Shown one piece after another: positions 17,011 to 24,680 of a stretch of DNA of 52,789 nucleotides. The stretch lies in contig JAUMWJ010000010.1 in NCBI GenBank assembly GCA_030529655.1, positions 1 to 52,789 of the forward strand. The letters run 5' to 3'. The position numbers were made by a program, and so were the translations under genes. Source of the DNA: Eubacteriales bacterium. Its GTDB lineage: Bacteria > Bacillota > Clostridia > Oscillospirales > Oscillospiraceae. Under the pieces are notes generated by a model. It did no database searches. It saw nothing but the letters and a program-made list of their open reading frames with translations, and was not told the origin of the DNA. The number at the start of each line of letters is the position of its first letter. Within the stretch, counting starts at the first letter, position 1.

Positions 17011-17079
17011 ACGGATGCCGAAAATAGCGCCCAGAATACCTCTCAAAAATTTAGGTGATTTCCAAACAACGATCTTCAA
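17005..17079 (-). CDS. spoVM: Stage V sporulation protein M (SpoVM), 24 residues
   Basis: This very short gene starts with TTG and encodes 24 residues: MKIVVWKSPKFL followed by RGILGAIFGIRE. The layout matches SpoVM (MK-x4-K-x-PKFL-x-GI-x3-x-x-G), an amphipathic helix that inserts into the convex forespore membrane and recruits SpoIVA to start coat and cortex formation. The Pro and Lys-Phe-Leu positions and the GI pair are all present. AGGAGG lies eight bases before the TTG. Bacillus also has spoVM downstream of the prpC-prkC-rsgA run, which supports the call by position. Expression is expected in the mother cell. The SD overlaps the end of the upstream 52-aa gene, so translation is probably coupled. 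Confidence 0.9.
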   Translation of the reverse strand: MKIVVWKSPKFLRGILGAIFGIRE

Positions 17080-17084
17080 TGAAC

Positions 17085-17243
17085 TTACCTCCTGTCTTTC
17101 AAGCAAATAACACCGCAGGCAATCAGCAAAAATGCCACCAGAAACATCAATGCGCCTACCGGAAAGATGGCAGCGATCAAAATACCCAGTCCCAGACACA
17201 GCGCACAGATCCCGATAATACCTGCGCAGTTTCCCCTACGCAT
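17085..17243 (-). CDS. Small two-helix membrane protein coupled to spoVM (unknown function)
   Basis: This 52-residue reading frame starts with ATG, seven bases after AGGAGG, and ends with AGG AGG TAA. It has a short basic start (MRRGNC), two hydrophobic stretches (about 8-27 and 29-47) split by a Pro-Gly turn (FPVGA), four cysteines (6, 14, 16, 43) plus one near 47, and a basic tail (LKDRR). It should be a small integral membrane protein with a hairpin of two helices. Its last two Arg codons serve as the SD of spoVM, so the two genes are translationally linked. I do not recognise the family. A sporulation role is inferred from position alone. Confidence 0.75.
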   Translation of the reverse strand: MRRGNCAGIIGICALCLGLGILIAAIFPVGALMFLVAFLLIACGVICLKDRR

Positions 17244-17275
17244 AATAGACCCTCCTCACCATCAATATATGACGC

Positions 17276-17310
17276 AAAAAACAGAGAGTGCCTTGCACTC
17301 TCTGTTTTTT
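17276..17310 (-). terminator. Terminator of the yicC-to-rsgA run
   Basis: A perfect 16-bp stem (17276-17291 with 17295-17310) with a 3-base loop begins within the rsgA stop codon and ends in a run of six T on the minus strand. It separates the housekeeping operon from the 52-aa ORF and spoVM, which then need their own promoter or readthrough. Confidence 0.88.
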
Positions 17311-18193
17311 AGCATTTTTTCTCCCACTCATTCAGGTCCTTGACTTCCTCATAGAGTCGGACATAGCTGGCATGACGGCTGCGGGGTATATTACCCTCTT
17401 TTACAGCCAGCAGCACGTGGCATCCTTTTTCCTTAATATGCTTGCATCCCACGAAGCGACACCCGTCTATATAGGGGAGAAACTCCGGAAATGTCTCCGG
17501 CAAATGGGCCTTCAACTCCAGGTTTAACTCCTCTGTATCAAATGATGAGAAACCCGGTGTATCGATCACATAGGTATCGGTATCCAGAGGGAACATTTCC
17601 ACATGACGGGTCGTATGGCGTCCACGCCCCAGCGCTTTGCTCACCTCACCTACAGGGATGGTCAGCGTTTCATCCAGCGTATTGAGAATGCTTGATTTCC
17701 CCACGCCGGAATTGCCAGTAAAAGCATTGAGCTTTCCCCTCAGCTTTTCACGCAGTTCTTCTATCCCCTCGCCGGTCACCGCGCTGACACGCAGCACCTC
17801 GATCGCGCTGTCGCGATAAATATCGTACAGCGCATCGGCGCGGTTAATATCGCACTTATTCAGGCATACCAACACCTGACATTTTTTCAACGCCGCGATG
17901 GCGGATATACGGTCGATCAGGTACGGATCAGTCACAGGAATCGCACCGGAAGCAATGATCACCAGTTGGTCAATATTCGCCGCCGACGGTCGGACAAATA
18001 CATTGCGCCGCGGCTCTACTTCCTCCACAAAGCCCTCACCGTTACCAAGCTCCCGTACCTGTACCCAGTCGCCCACAAGAGGCGACAGCCCTTCCCGGCG
18101 AAATTTACCCCGGGCGCGGCATTGCAGCACTTCTGAGCCGGTATTCACGTAATAGAAGCCGCTCAGGGCTTTCTCAATTCTGCCCCTGCTCAA
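17309..18193 (-). CDS. rsgA: Ribosome small subunit-dependent GTPase A
   Basis: This 294-residue circularly permuted GTPase helps late 30S subunit maturation. The N-terminal OB-fold begins GRIEKALSGFYYV, matching Bacillus RsgA from its first residues. NKCD (G4) near 113-116 precedes the P-loop GNSGVGKSS near 160-168 and DTPGFSS (G3) near 215-221, which shows the permuted order. The C-terminal zinc motif has Cys 245 and 250 with His 252 and Cys 258. The start is TTG at 18193, overlapping the prkC stop; homology of the first residues decides it. In Bacillus the PrkC kinase and PrpC phosphatase upstream act on RsgA, so the adjacency is meaningful. Confidence 0.95.
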   Translation of the reverse strand: MSRGRIEKALSGFYYVNTGSEVLQCRARGKFRREGLSPLVGDWVQVRELGNGEGFVEEVEPRRNVFVRPSAANIDQLVIIASGAIPVTDPYLIDRISAIAALKKCQVLVCLNKCDINRADALYDIYRDSAIEVLRVSAVTGEGIEELREKLRGKLNAFTGNSGVGKSSILNTLDETLTIPVGEVSKALGRGRHTTRHVEMFPLDTDTYVIDTPGFSSFDTEELNLELKAHLPETFPEFLPYIDGCRFVGCKHIKEKGCHVLLAVKEGNIPRSRHASYVRLYEEVKDLNEWEKKC

Positions 18194-20124
18194 AAGGTGA
18201 TCACCTGGGAACTGCCTGTTTCACCGTTAAATTCTGCCGCCACGGTGGAGTACGTTCCTTTTTCTCCTTCAAAGGTGTAGCTGACAGATGCGTCAGAACT
18301 TGACACATTCATCGTAGTTTCGCCCACCTTTGTGCCGTCTTGCTTATAGACAACAGACACATCGTCCATACCCGCATATTTAGGCGGAACAGTAAAGGTT
18401 ACCGTCTTCTTCACGATCTCAGGCTGTGATTCTTTTCCCTGGCTGACGGTAAACACAATCGTTTCACCCTCATTTACCGTGCTGTTCACTTCGAAACTCT
18501 GATCAATAACTTGACCGGCGGGCTTATCGCTGTAAGCAAGCTGATATTGACCCACGACCAGTCCGAGCCCTTCGGCCTTTTGGGATGCCGTATCCGCTTC
18601 CATTCCCAGGAAGGAAGGAACCGTCACAGGTTTGACATCCTTGCCCTTGCTGACGATCAGCAAAACGCCGTTACCCTTCTTCAGCTCCGCTCCGACTGTG
18701 GGTGTGGTGGAGATCACCAGGCCCGCCGCCACCTTATCATCAAAGCTCTCCTGAATCGTAACATGCAGGTCAATGTTCATGCTATCCAGTTGGAGTTTCG
18801 CCTCGCGGGAATCATAACCGTCCAATCGCGGCATATAATACTTTTCTTCTTCTGCGCAAATATACACTTTGATGGTCAGATTATTCTTTCTGCTGCGGCC
18901 CTTGGCCGGATCCTGTTCCACGATCTGACCGACCTCATACCGATCATTCGGCTTGCTTCCGACCACTTCGATCTTAAAAACGCCCTTTACACCAGGCAAA
19001 TTCTCCGCCTGCTCCACAGTATAGCCAAGGACATTCGGCACTTCGTGGGAACCCGTACCGCTATTGCCGAGATTACCGAAAATCTTAAACGCGGCAAAAA
19101 TCAACAGCAGCAGCGCAGCAAATCCGCCGATCACACCGATCAGCAGTTTTTTATTTATCTTGCCGTCATTTGCCAGCCCATTCTCCTCGTGGTGCTTTCT
19201 GCGCACAGCGGAGGCCACCTGCTCGGTGGGAATCGGTTGTGTCGGCTCCACATCCACTGCTTCTTTCAATTCATCACGAATATGATCCATATTGGCAGTG
19301 GGATCCTTACGGAACTTTTCCAGATCCTCCAACATGGCTTCAGCCGTGGCATATCTCTTATCTGCGTTGGGATTCATGGCCTTCATGCAGATCAGCTCCA
19401 ACGCCTCCGGCACGTTTTCATTGATGTCGCGCGGTGCCAGCGGCACACTGCTCAGATGCTGAATGGCAACCGACACAGCGCTGTCACCCTCAAAGGGTAA
19501 ACGACCGGTCAACATTTCATAAAGCACAACACCGGAAGAATAGATGTCAGATCGCACATCGGTACGGTCGCCCCGTGCCTGCTCAGGGGAAATGTAGTGT
19601 ACTGAGCCAAGTGCTTCCTGCGTCAGAGTCTGCGCGGCATCAGTAAGACAGGCGATACCGAAATCTGCCACCTTCACGCTGCCATCACGCAGCACCATAA
19701 TGTTCTGGGGCTTAATATCGCGGTGGATAATACCGCGGCTATGTGCATGGTTCAACGCTCGCATGATCTGCGTGACAAAATGCAGGGCCTCGCGCCAATC
19801 CATCTGACCCCGGCGCTCCATGTACTGCTTCAGTGTGATGCCGTCAATCAACTCCATAACGATATATTCCATATCGCCGCTGGAAGATACATCATAGACG
19901 GAGACGATGTTTGCATGGGAAAGCTGTGCCACTGCCTGGGATTCATCGCGGAAACGGCGACGAAATTCCGCGTTATCGGCCAGGTCGCTCTTGAGAATTT
20001 TCACGGCCACCATCCGGTTCAAACGATGGCACTTGGCTTTATATACATTAGCCATTCCGCCGCTGCCGATCAAGCTAAGTATCTCATAGCGGTTGTCTAA
20101 CATTTTTCCAATATTCTGATCCAT
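18190..20124 (-). CDS. prkC: PASTA-domain Ser/Thr protein kinase
   Basis: This 644-residue Hanks-type kinase has its catalytic domain at about 10-275: Gly-rich loop GSGGMANVY near 20-28, Lys 42, HRDIKPQN near 134-141 (catalytic Asp 136), DFG at 154-156 and the activation loop up to SPEQARG. One membrane helix lies at about 327-349. Outside the cell are three PASTA domains (about 361-428, 434-500, 505-570), which sense muropeptides or lipid II, and then a C-terminal beta-rich segment of about 70 residues with an immunoglobulin-like look. ATG follows AAGGAGTG. It forms the usual pair with prpC (14 bases upstream) and overlaps rsgA. Confidence 0.95.
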   Translation of the reverse strand: MDQNIGKMLDNRYEILSLIGSGGMANVYKAKCHRLNRMVAVKILKSDLADNAEFRRRFRDESQAVAQLSHANIVSVYDVSSSGDMEYIVMELIDGITLKQYMERRGQMDWREALHFVTQIMRALNHAHSRGIIHRDIKPQNIMVLRDGSVKVADFGIACLTDAAQTLTQEALGSVHYISPEQARGDRTDVRSDIYSSGVVLYEMLTGRLPFEGDSAVSVAIQHLSSVPLAPRDINENVPEALELICMKAMNPNADKRYATAEAMLEDLEKFRKDPTANMDHIRDELKEAVDVEPTQPIPTEQVASAVRRKHHEENGLANDGKINKKLLIGVIGGFAALLLLIFAAFKIFGNLGNSGTGSHEVPNVLGYTVEQAENLPGVKGVFKIEVVGSKPNDRYEVGQIVEQDPAKGRSRKNNLTIKVYICAEEEKYYMPRLDGYDSREAKLQLDSMNIDLHVTIQESFDDKVAAGLVISTTPTVGAELKKGNGVLLIVSKGKDVKPVTVPSFLGMEADTASQKAEGLGLVVGQYQLAYSDKPAGQVIDQSFEVNSTVNEGETIVFTVSQGKESQPEIVKKTVTFTVPPKYAGMDDVSVVYKQDGTKVGETTMNVSSSDASVSYTFEGEKGTYSTVAAEFNGETGSSQVITF

Positions 20125-20138
20125 ATCATTTCACTCCT

Positions 20139-20870
20139 TTAGATGTTCATCAGTAAGACAGCCGTTACATTATCCGGTGCTCCTCTGCCCTTTGCCACCG
20201 TCAGCAGGCGGTTCAGACAGCTATCTAACTGATCACTGTGAATTATCTCAAATAAAATTTCCTGATCTGTTACCGTGTTCACCAGGCCGTCGGAACAAAG
20301 CAAGATAAACTCTCCCTTTTTCCAGGCAACTGAAAATTCGTCTGGCTGAGCCACCGCATCGGGGCCGAGTGCCCGGGTAATTAAATTGCGGTTGGGATGG
20401 TGTCTGGCTTCGTTCGGTGTCAATTCACCGTGTTCCACCATGTCTTCCACCAGGGAGTGATCTTTTGTGATCTGCTGGATCCCTTCCCGTGAAATACGGT
20501 AGGCACGGCTGTCACCGATGTTGCACACCACTGCCAGATCGTCACGCCCCACGGCAGCCACCAATGTGGTGCCCATACGCCGAATCTCCGGGTTATTGTC
20601 TGCTTCACAGCGAATAGCATCGTTGGCCAGAGAAACGCTGTAAGTCATCGCCTGCCGGATCTGTTCGGCTGTCATATCCTTGCGCAGCACCTTCTCCAGC
20701 TCGTCGCCAAACACCCTTACGCCGATAGAACTGGCGATTTGTCCGCCGTTGGTACCGCCCATACCGTCACAAACAACCGCAACGGTATATTCGGCTATGC
20801 TTTGCACTTGATAGGCATCCTGATTTTCTTTGCGTACCATGCCGGTATCCGTGATACCCCAAACTCTCAT
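20139..20870 (-). CDS. prpC: PP2C-type Ser/Thr protein phosphatase
   Basis: This 243-residue metal-dependent phosphatase reverses PrkC phosphorylation. PP2C blocks are visible: RKENQDAY near 12-19, VVCDGMGGTNGG near 32-43 with metal Asp and Gly, NIGDSRAYR near 115-123, LLCSDGLVNTV near 185-195 and GAPDNVTAVL near the end. The ATG at 20870 overlaps the rlmN stop (ATGA) and is where the canonical start of the fold falls; the reading frame is open further upstream but with no family similarity. It sits directly before prkC, as in most Bacillota. Confidence 0.95.
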   Translation of the reverse strand: MRVWGITDTGMVRKENQDAYQVQSIAEYTVAVVCDGMGGTNGGQIASSIGVRVFGDELEKVLRKDMTAEQIRQAMTYSVSLANDAIRCEADNNPEIRRMGTTLVAAVGRDDLAVVCNIGDSRAYRISREGIQQITKDHSLVEDMVEHGELTPNEARHHPNRNLITRALGPDAVAQPDEFSVAWKKGEFILLCSDGLVNTVTDQEILFEIIHSDQLDSCLNRLLTVAKGRGAPDNVTAVLLMNI

Positions 20871-21907
20871 GTAGAAGCACAACCCCCTTTCTCCTCCATT
20901 TCCTTGCGTCGCAACTGACCGCAAGAGGCATCAATATCTCCGCCCAGACTTCTCCGCACCGTAGCGGTGATACCGTGAGATTCCAAGCGTTTCTGAAAAG
21001 CCGCAATACGGCGGCTGGGCTTGAAGGGACTTTCCACCACATCATTCAGCGGAATCATGTTCACATGGCCCGGCATACCCTTGAGTTTTTTGGCAATCAG
21101 GTCTGCCTGCCAGTCATTGTCATTCACACCGTCGATCATGGCATATTCAAAGGAAATGCGCCGTCCCGTCTTCTTGAAATAACGATGACAGGCGGCAAAC
21201 AGCTCCTCCACATCGTAGGCACGGTTCACCGGCATGATCTTCGAGCGTGTTTCGCTGTCAGGCGCATGAAGTGACACCGACAGCGTGATCTGTAAACCAA
21301 GATCGGCTAAATAGTCGATACCCGGCACCACGCCGCAGGTGGATAGACTGATATGCCGCATACCGATATTCAAGCCATCGGGATGATTGACAAGCTGCAA
21401 AAAACGCAGCACATTTTCCCGGTTATCCAACGGCTCACCAATGCCCATCAGTACAATATTGGAGATCTCCAAGCCGGAATCCAACTGCGTGAACAGCACC
21501 TGATCAAGCATTTCGCTCGGTGTCAGATCGCGCACCTTCCCGGCAATCGTTGATGCGCAGAAGGCACAGCCCATGCGACAGCCCACCTGTGACGAAATGC
21601 ACACCGTGTTGCCATGGTGATACTGCATCAGCACGGTTTCGATGCAGTTGCCGTCATTCAGCTCCCAGAGGTATTTGACGGTGCCGTCCAGTTTACTGAC
21701 CTGCTTGCGTGCCACCGTAGGTACGGTGATGGTGCATTGCTCTTTTAATTTTTCGCGCAGTCCTTTGGCAAGGTTACTCATTTCATCGAAGGATCGCACG
21801 CCTTTATGCAGCCAGGTAAACACCTGTTTACCGCGAAAGGCGGGCTCGCCCAGATCACGCAGAAATCGGGTCATTTCCTCCAATGTCATGGATTTGATAT
21901 CGATCAT
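20867..21907 (-). CDS. rlmN: 23S rRNA A2503 / tRNA A37 C2-methyltransferase (radical SAM)
   Basis: This 346-residue radical SAM enzyme methylates adenine 2503 of 23S rRNA. The cluster motif CRMGCAFC places cysteines at 110, 114 and 117. Other family blocks are GIGEPLDN near 155-162, LSTCGVVPG near 187-195, SLHAPD near 209-214 and the late catalytic Cys in GGDIDASCGQLR near residue 334. ATG follows GAGG. It starts seven bases after the rsmB stop and overlaps prpC by four bases. Confidence 0.96.
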   Translation of the reverse strand: MIDIKSMTLEEMTRFLRDLGEPAFRGKQVFTWLHKGVRSFDEMSNLAKGLREKLKEQCTITVPTVARKQVSKLDGTVKYLWELNDGNCIETVLMQYHHGNTVCISSQVGCRMGCAFCASTIAGKVRDLTPSEMLDQVLFTQLDSGLEISNIVLMGIGEPLDNRENVLRFLQLVNHPDGLNIGMRHISLSTCGVVPGIDYLADLGLQITLSVSLHAPDSETRSKIMPVNRAYDVEELFAACHRYFKKTGRRISFEYAMIDGVNDNDWQADLIAKKLKGMPGHVNMIPLNDVVESPFKPSRRIAAFQKRLESHGITATVRRSLGGDIDASCGQLRRKEMEEKGGCAST

Positions 21908-21914
21908 AATTTCC

Positions 21915-23252
21915 TCAATGTTTTTTCATGCGGCAGATATAAAATCCGTCGGTATTAAAGCGCTGGGGCCAAAGCGTCAGATGCCCGTCACATGCGCCGA
22001 TCGGCAGCGGCAGGGTAAACGGCTCCAGCGTAAATTCGCTGTGTTTTGCCAGGAATTCTTCTGTTATCTGTTCATTTTCCTCCGGCAGGATCGTGCAGGT
22101 GGAATAAATCAATGTACCGCCGGGCCGCACATATGTAGCGGCGTTATCCAGTATGGCGCGCTGAATGGATGGCAGTTGTGCCAGCTCCTTGGGATTTTTA
22201 TAGCGAATATCCGGCTTCTTGCGGATGATACCCAATCCGGAGCAGGGCACATCTGTCACTACCAGATCTGCTTGTTCTTCCCACGCGGTATGGTGAGCTC
22301 TGCCATCGGCGAGTGCCGTGCGCACGCTGGTGATACCCAGTCGCTTGGCGCTGCTCTCCACCAGCTTCAACTTATGGGCGTGAACGTCACAGGCAAGAAT
22401 ATCGCCCTTGTCCCCCATATCAATGGCCAATGCAAAGGATTTGCCGCCGGGTGCCGCGCATACATCCAGCACGCGGTCTGTTGGTGTCGGTTGTGCCACC
22501 AAAGCCACCAAGCGAGCCGCAACATCCTGCACCATGAATCGTCCCTCTGTAAAGGCAGGCAGATGCTCCAAATCGCCGGTACCGGACACTTCAAAGCAGT
22601 TGGGCAGCCACGGGTGTTTTTCCACCGTGATGCCGCTCGCGCGCAGTTCCTTCTCCAGTTCCTCCGCCGTGGTTTTCAGCAGATTCGTCTGGATGGTCGT
22701 TGGCACAGACTCGTTATTGCTCTTGAGATAGACCTCCGTCTCCTCCGGACCGAGAATATCCAAAAGACGCAGCACCAGCCACTTTGGGTGGCTGTATCGC
22801 ACAGACAAATAGTCCAGCGTTGTACCCTGCGGCAAGGCAGGCATATCCATCCAGTTGGCGACAAATTTGCGTAACACCGCATTGACCATGCCTGCCGCTT
22901 TGGGGCGACCACAGCGTTTGGTCATCTCCACCGCCTCGTTGACGGCGGCACGGTGGGGGATCTTATCCATAAAGAGGATCTGATAAGCACCGATACGCAG
23001 AATATTTAAGATCACCGGCTCCAGCCGTGCCGGTTTCTGGCTGCACCAGCAGCCGATATAGTAGTCCAAAAGCGCCTTATTCTGAATCACGCCGTAACTT
23101 ATACGCGTAGCCAGTGCCGCATCACGGCTATCCAGTTGATGCTCGGCGATCGTGCGTTTCAAGCTGCCGTCAGACCAGGCATTGGCGTTTTGGACCGACA
23201 GTAAAACCTCCAGCGCTGTATCACGGGCGGAGATTCGTTTTTTCTCGCTCAT
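21915..23252 (-). CDS. rsmB: 16S rRNA m5C967 methyltransferase
   Basis: This 445-residue enzyme has the NusB-like N-terminal RNA-binding domain (about 1-140) and a C-terminal Rossmann methyltransferase domain. The SAM loop is VCAAPGGKS near 257-265, and the two cysteines typical of m5C enzymes are in DVPCSGLG near 325 and YSTCTILPEEN near 380. Its ATG overlaps the fmt stop (ATGA), giving translational coupling in the def-fmt-rsmB-rlmN order found in many Bacillota. Confidence 0.95.
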   Translation of the reverse strand: MSEKKRISARDTALEVLLSVQNANAWSDGSLKRTIAEHQLDSRDAALATRISYGVIQNKALLDYYIGCWCSQKPARLEPVILNILRIGAYQILFMDKIPHRAAVNEAVEMTKRCGRPKAAGMVNAVLRKFVANWMDMPALPQGTTLDYLSVRYSHPKWLVLRLLDILGPEETEVYLKSNNESVPTTIQTNLLKTTAEELEKELRASGITVEKHPWLPNCFEVSGTGDLEHLPAFTEGRFMVQDVAARLVALVAQPTPTDRVLDVCAAPGGKSFALAIDMGDKGDILACDVHAHKLKLVESSAKRLGITSVRTALADGRAHHTAWEEQADLVVTDVPCSGLGIIRKKPDIRYKNPKELAQLPSIQRAILDNAATYVRPGGTLIYSTCTILPEENEQITEEFLAKHSEFTLEPFTLPLPIGACDGHLTLWPQRFNTDGFYICRMKKH

Positions 23253-24169
23253 ACTTCCACCTGAATCGGATGGCCTGCCAGATAGGCACTGGCTGCCATG
23301 CGTTTGCCGCCCTCGGGCTGCAATTCCGTGATACGCAAGGACAGACCGTCACCGCAGGCAAAGGTAATGCCCTTCTTATTGGCAGCAATGATCTTACCGG
23401 CCCCGGCCTCGGTTGCCTCACCGATCTCCGTGGCAAACACTTTCACCGTCTTATCGTTTAATACAGTCTGTGCACAGGGCCAGGGAATCAAACCGCGCAC
23501 CTGATCGTGAATCTGACGGGCACTCTTGCTCCAATCAATGGGCGACAGAGATTTATCCAGCATAGGGGCATAGGTGTGGGCGCTGTGATCCTGAGGCGCA
23601 CGGACAGCCGTACCGTTTTTTAGCATTTCCACCGCTTCTGCCAATGCCTGCGCGCCCAGTTCTGCCAAACGCGCCGTCAAAGCCTGTGCATCTTCGTCAA
23701 AATCAACGTCGGTTTCCAGGCAATGAATAATGTCACCTGCATCCAACTCCTTTGCCATATACATGATGGTCACGCCGGTGCGATCCTCACCGTTCAAAAT
23801 CGCCCAGTTAATGGGCGCCGCACCTCGATATTTTGGCAGCAGGGAGGAATGGACATTGATAGAGCCGTAAGGGGGCGTATTGAGAATGTCCTCCGGCAAA
23901 ATTTTCCCATAGGCCGCCACCACGATCAGCTCCGGCTGCAGCTTCTGCACAATAGCAAGTGCCTCGCCGTCACGCATTTTCAGCGGCTGATACACAGTCA
24001 GATCCCGGGACAGCGCATACTCCTTTACCGGAGAAAACGCCATCTTATGACCACGGTTTTTCGGTTTATCCGGCTGGGTAAAAACGCCGCAGATCTCGTG
24101 TCCGTCCTCCACCAGCCGCTTCAGGGAAGCTACGGCAAAGTCCGGCGTACCCATGAATAAAATTCTCAT
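23249..24169 (-). CDS. fmt: Methionyl-tRNA formyltransferase
   Basis: This 306-residue enzyme formylates initiator Met-tRNA using 10-formyl-THF. The start MRILFMGTPDFA is characteristic, the catalytic block NVHSSLLPKYRGAAPINWAIL with the Asn/His pair lies near 105-125, and TGVTIMYMAKELDAGDI follows. The C-terminal OB-like domain begins near 205. ATG overlaps the def stop by four bases (ATGA), so formylation and deformylation enzymes are made from one message. Confidence 0.96.
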   Translation of the reverse strand: MRILFMGTPDFAVASLKRLVEDGHEICGVFTQPDKPKNRGHKMAFSPVKEYALSRDLTVYQPLKMRDGEALAIVQKLQPELIVVAAYGKILPEDILNTPPYGSINVHSSLLPKYRGAAPINWAILNGEDRTGVTIMYMAKELDAGDIIHCLETDVDFDEDAQALTARLAELGAQALAEAVEMLKNGTAVRAPQDHSAHTYAPMLDKSLSPIDWSKSARQIHDQVRGLIPWPCAQTVLNDKTVKVFATEIGEATEAGAGKIIAANKKGITFACGDGLSLRITELQPEGGKRMAASAYLAGHPIQVEV

Positions 24170-24669
24170 TCTTCGTCCTCTTCTTCCTGCTGGCGGATAT
24201 ACTCCTCCAATTCTTCCTCAGTCAGCAGATGGTCAGTGTGCTCCACAAACAGATGGCCGTCCAGATGCTCGATCTCATGGCAGAAGCAGCGAGCGGTCAG
24301 ACCCTCGTCCTCCACCTCGAAGAAATCGCCGTTGCGATCCTGAGCGCGCACACGCACCACATAGGGGCGCGTCACCATGCCGTACTTACCGGGCACACTC
24401 AGGCAGCCCTCCAATCCGGTCTGCTCACCTTCGGTGGCAATGATTTCCGGGTTGATCAGTTCAATGATCTCGTCATCCTCATTCATCACCACGCACAGTC
24501 GGCGCAAAACACCCACCTGGGGTGCCGCCAGACCCACACCGCCGGAATCAATCAGCGTTTCGGTCATATCGTCAAGCAGTGTATGCAGACGAGCGTTGAA
24601 GTCTGTCACCGAGCGGCAGACTTTTTTCAGGCAATCATCACCTTGCAGAACAATTTTTCTTAAAGCCAT
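24166..24669 (-). CDS. def: Peptide deformylase
   Basis: This 167-residue metalloenzyme removes the formyl group from new proteins. The three motifs are complete: GGVGLAAPQ at 43-51, EGCLS at 87-91 with metal ligand Cys 89, and HEIEH at 131-135 with two His ligands and the catalytic Glu. The canonical Asp in the last motif is Glu here, a common variant. The tail is very acidic (LTEEELEEYIRQQEEEDEE region), which is longer than the minimal enzyme. It starts 11 bases after priA and overlaps fmt. Confidence 0.96.
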   Translation of the reverse strand: MALRKIVLQGDDCLKKVCRSVTDFNARLHTLLDDMTETLIDSGGVGLAAPQVGVLRRLCVVMNEDDEIIELINPEIIATEGEQTGLEGCLSVPGKYGMVTRPYVVRVRAQDRNGDFFEVEDEGLTARCFCHEIEHLDGHLFVEHTDHLLTEEELEEYIRQQEEEDEE

Positions 24670-24680
24670 GGTATCTTACC

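Noticed and set aside
17257-17275. SigE-like -10 (CATATATT) before the 52-aa ORF
   Set aside because: The -10 resembles the consensus but no -35 match is found at 14-15 bases, so it was not listed as a promoter.
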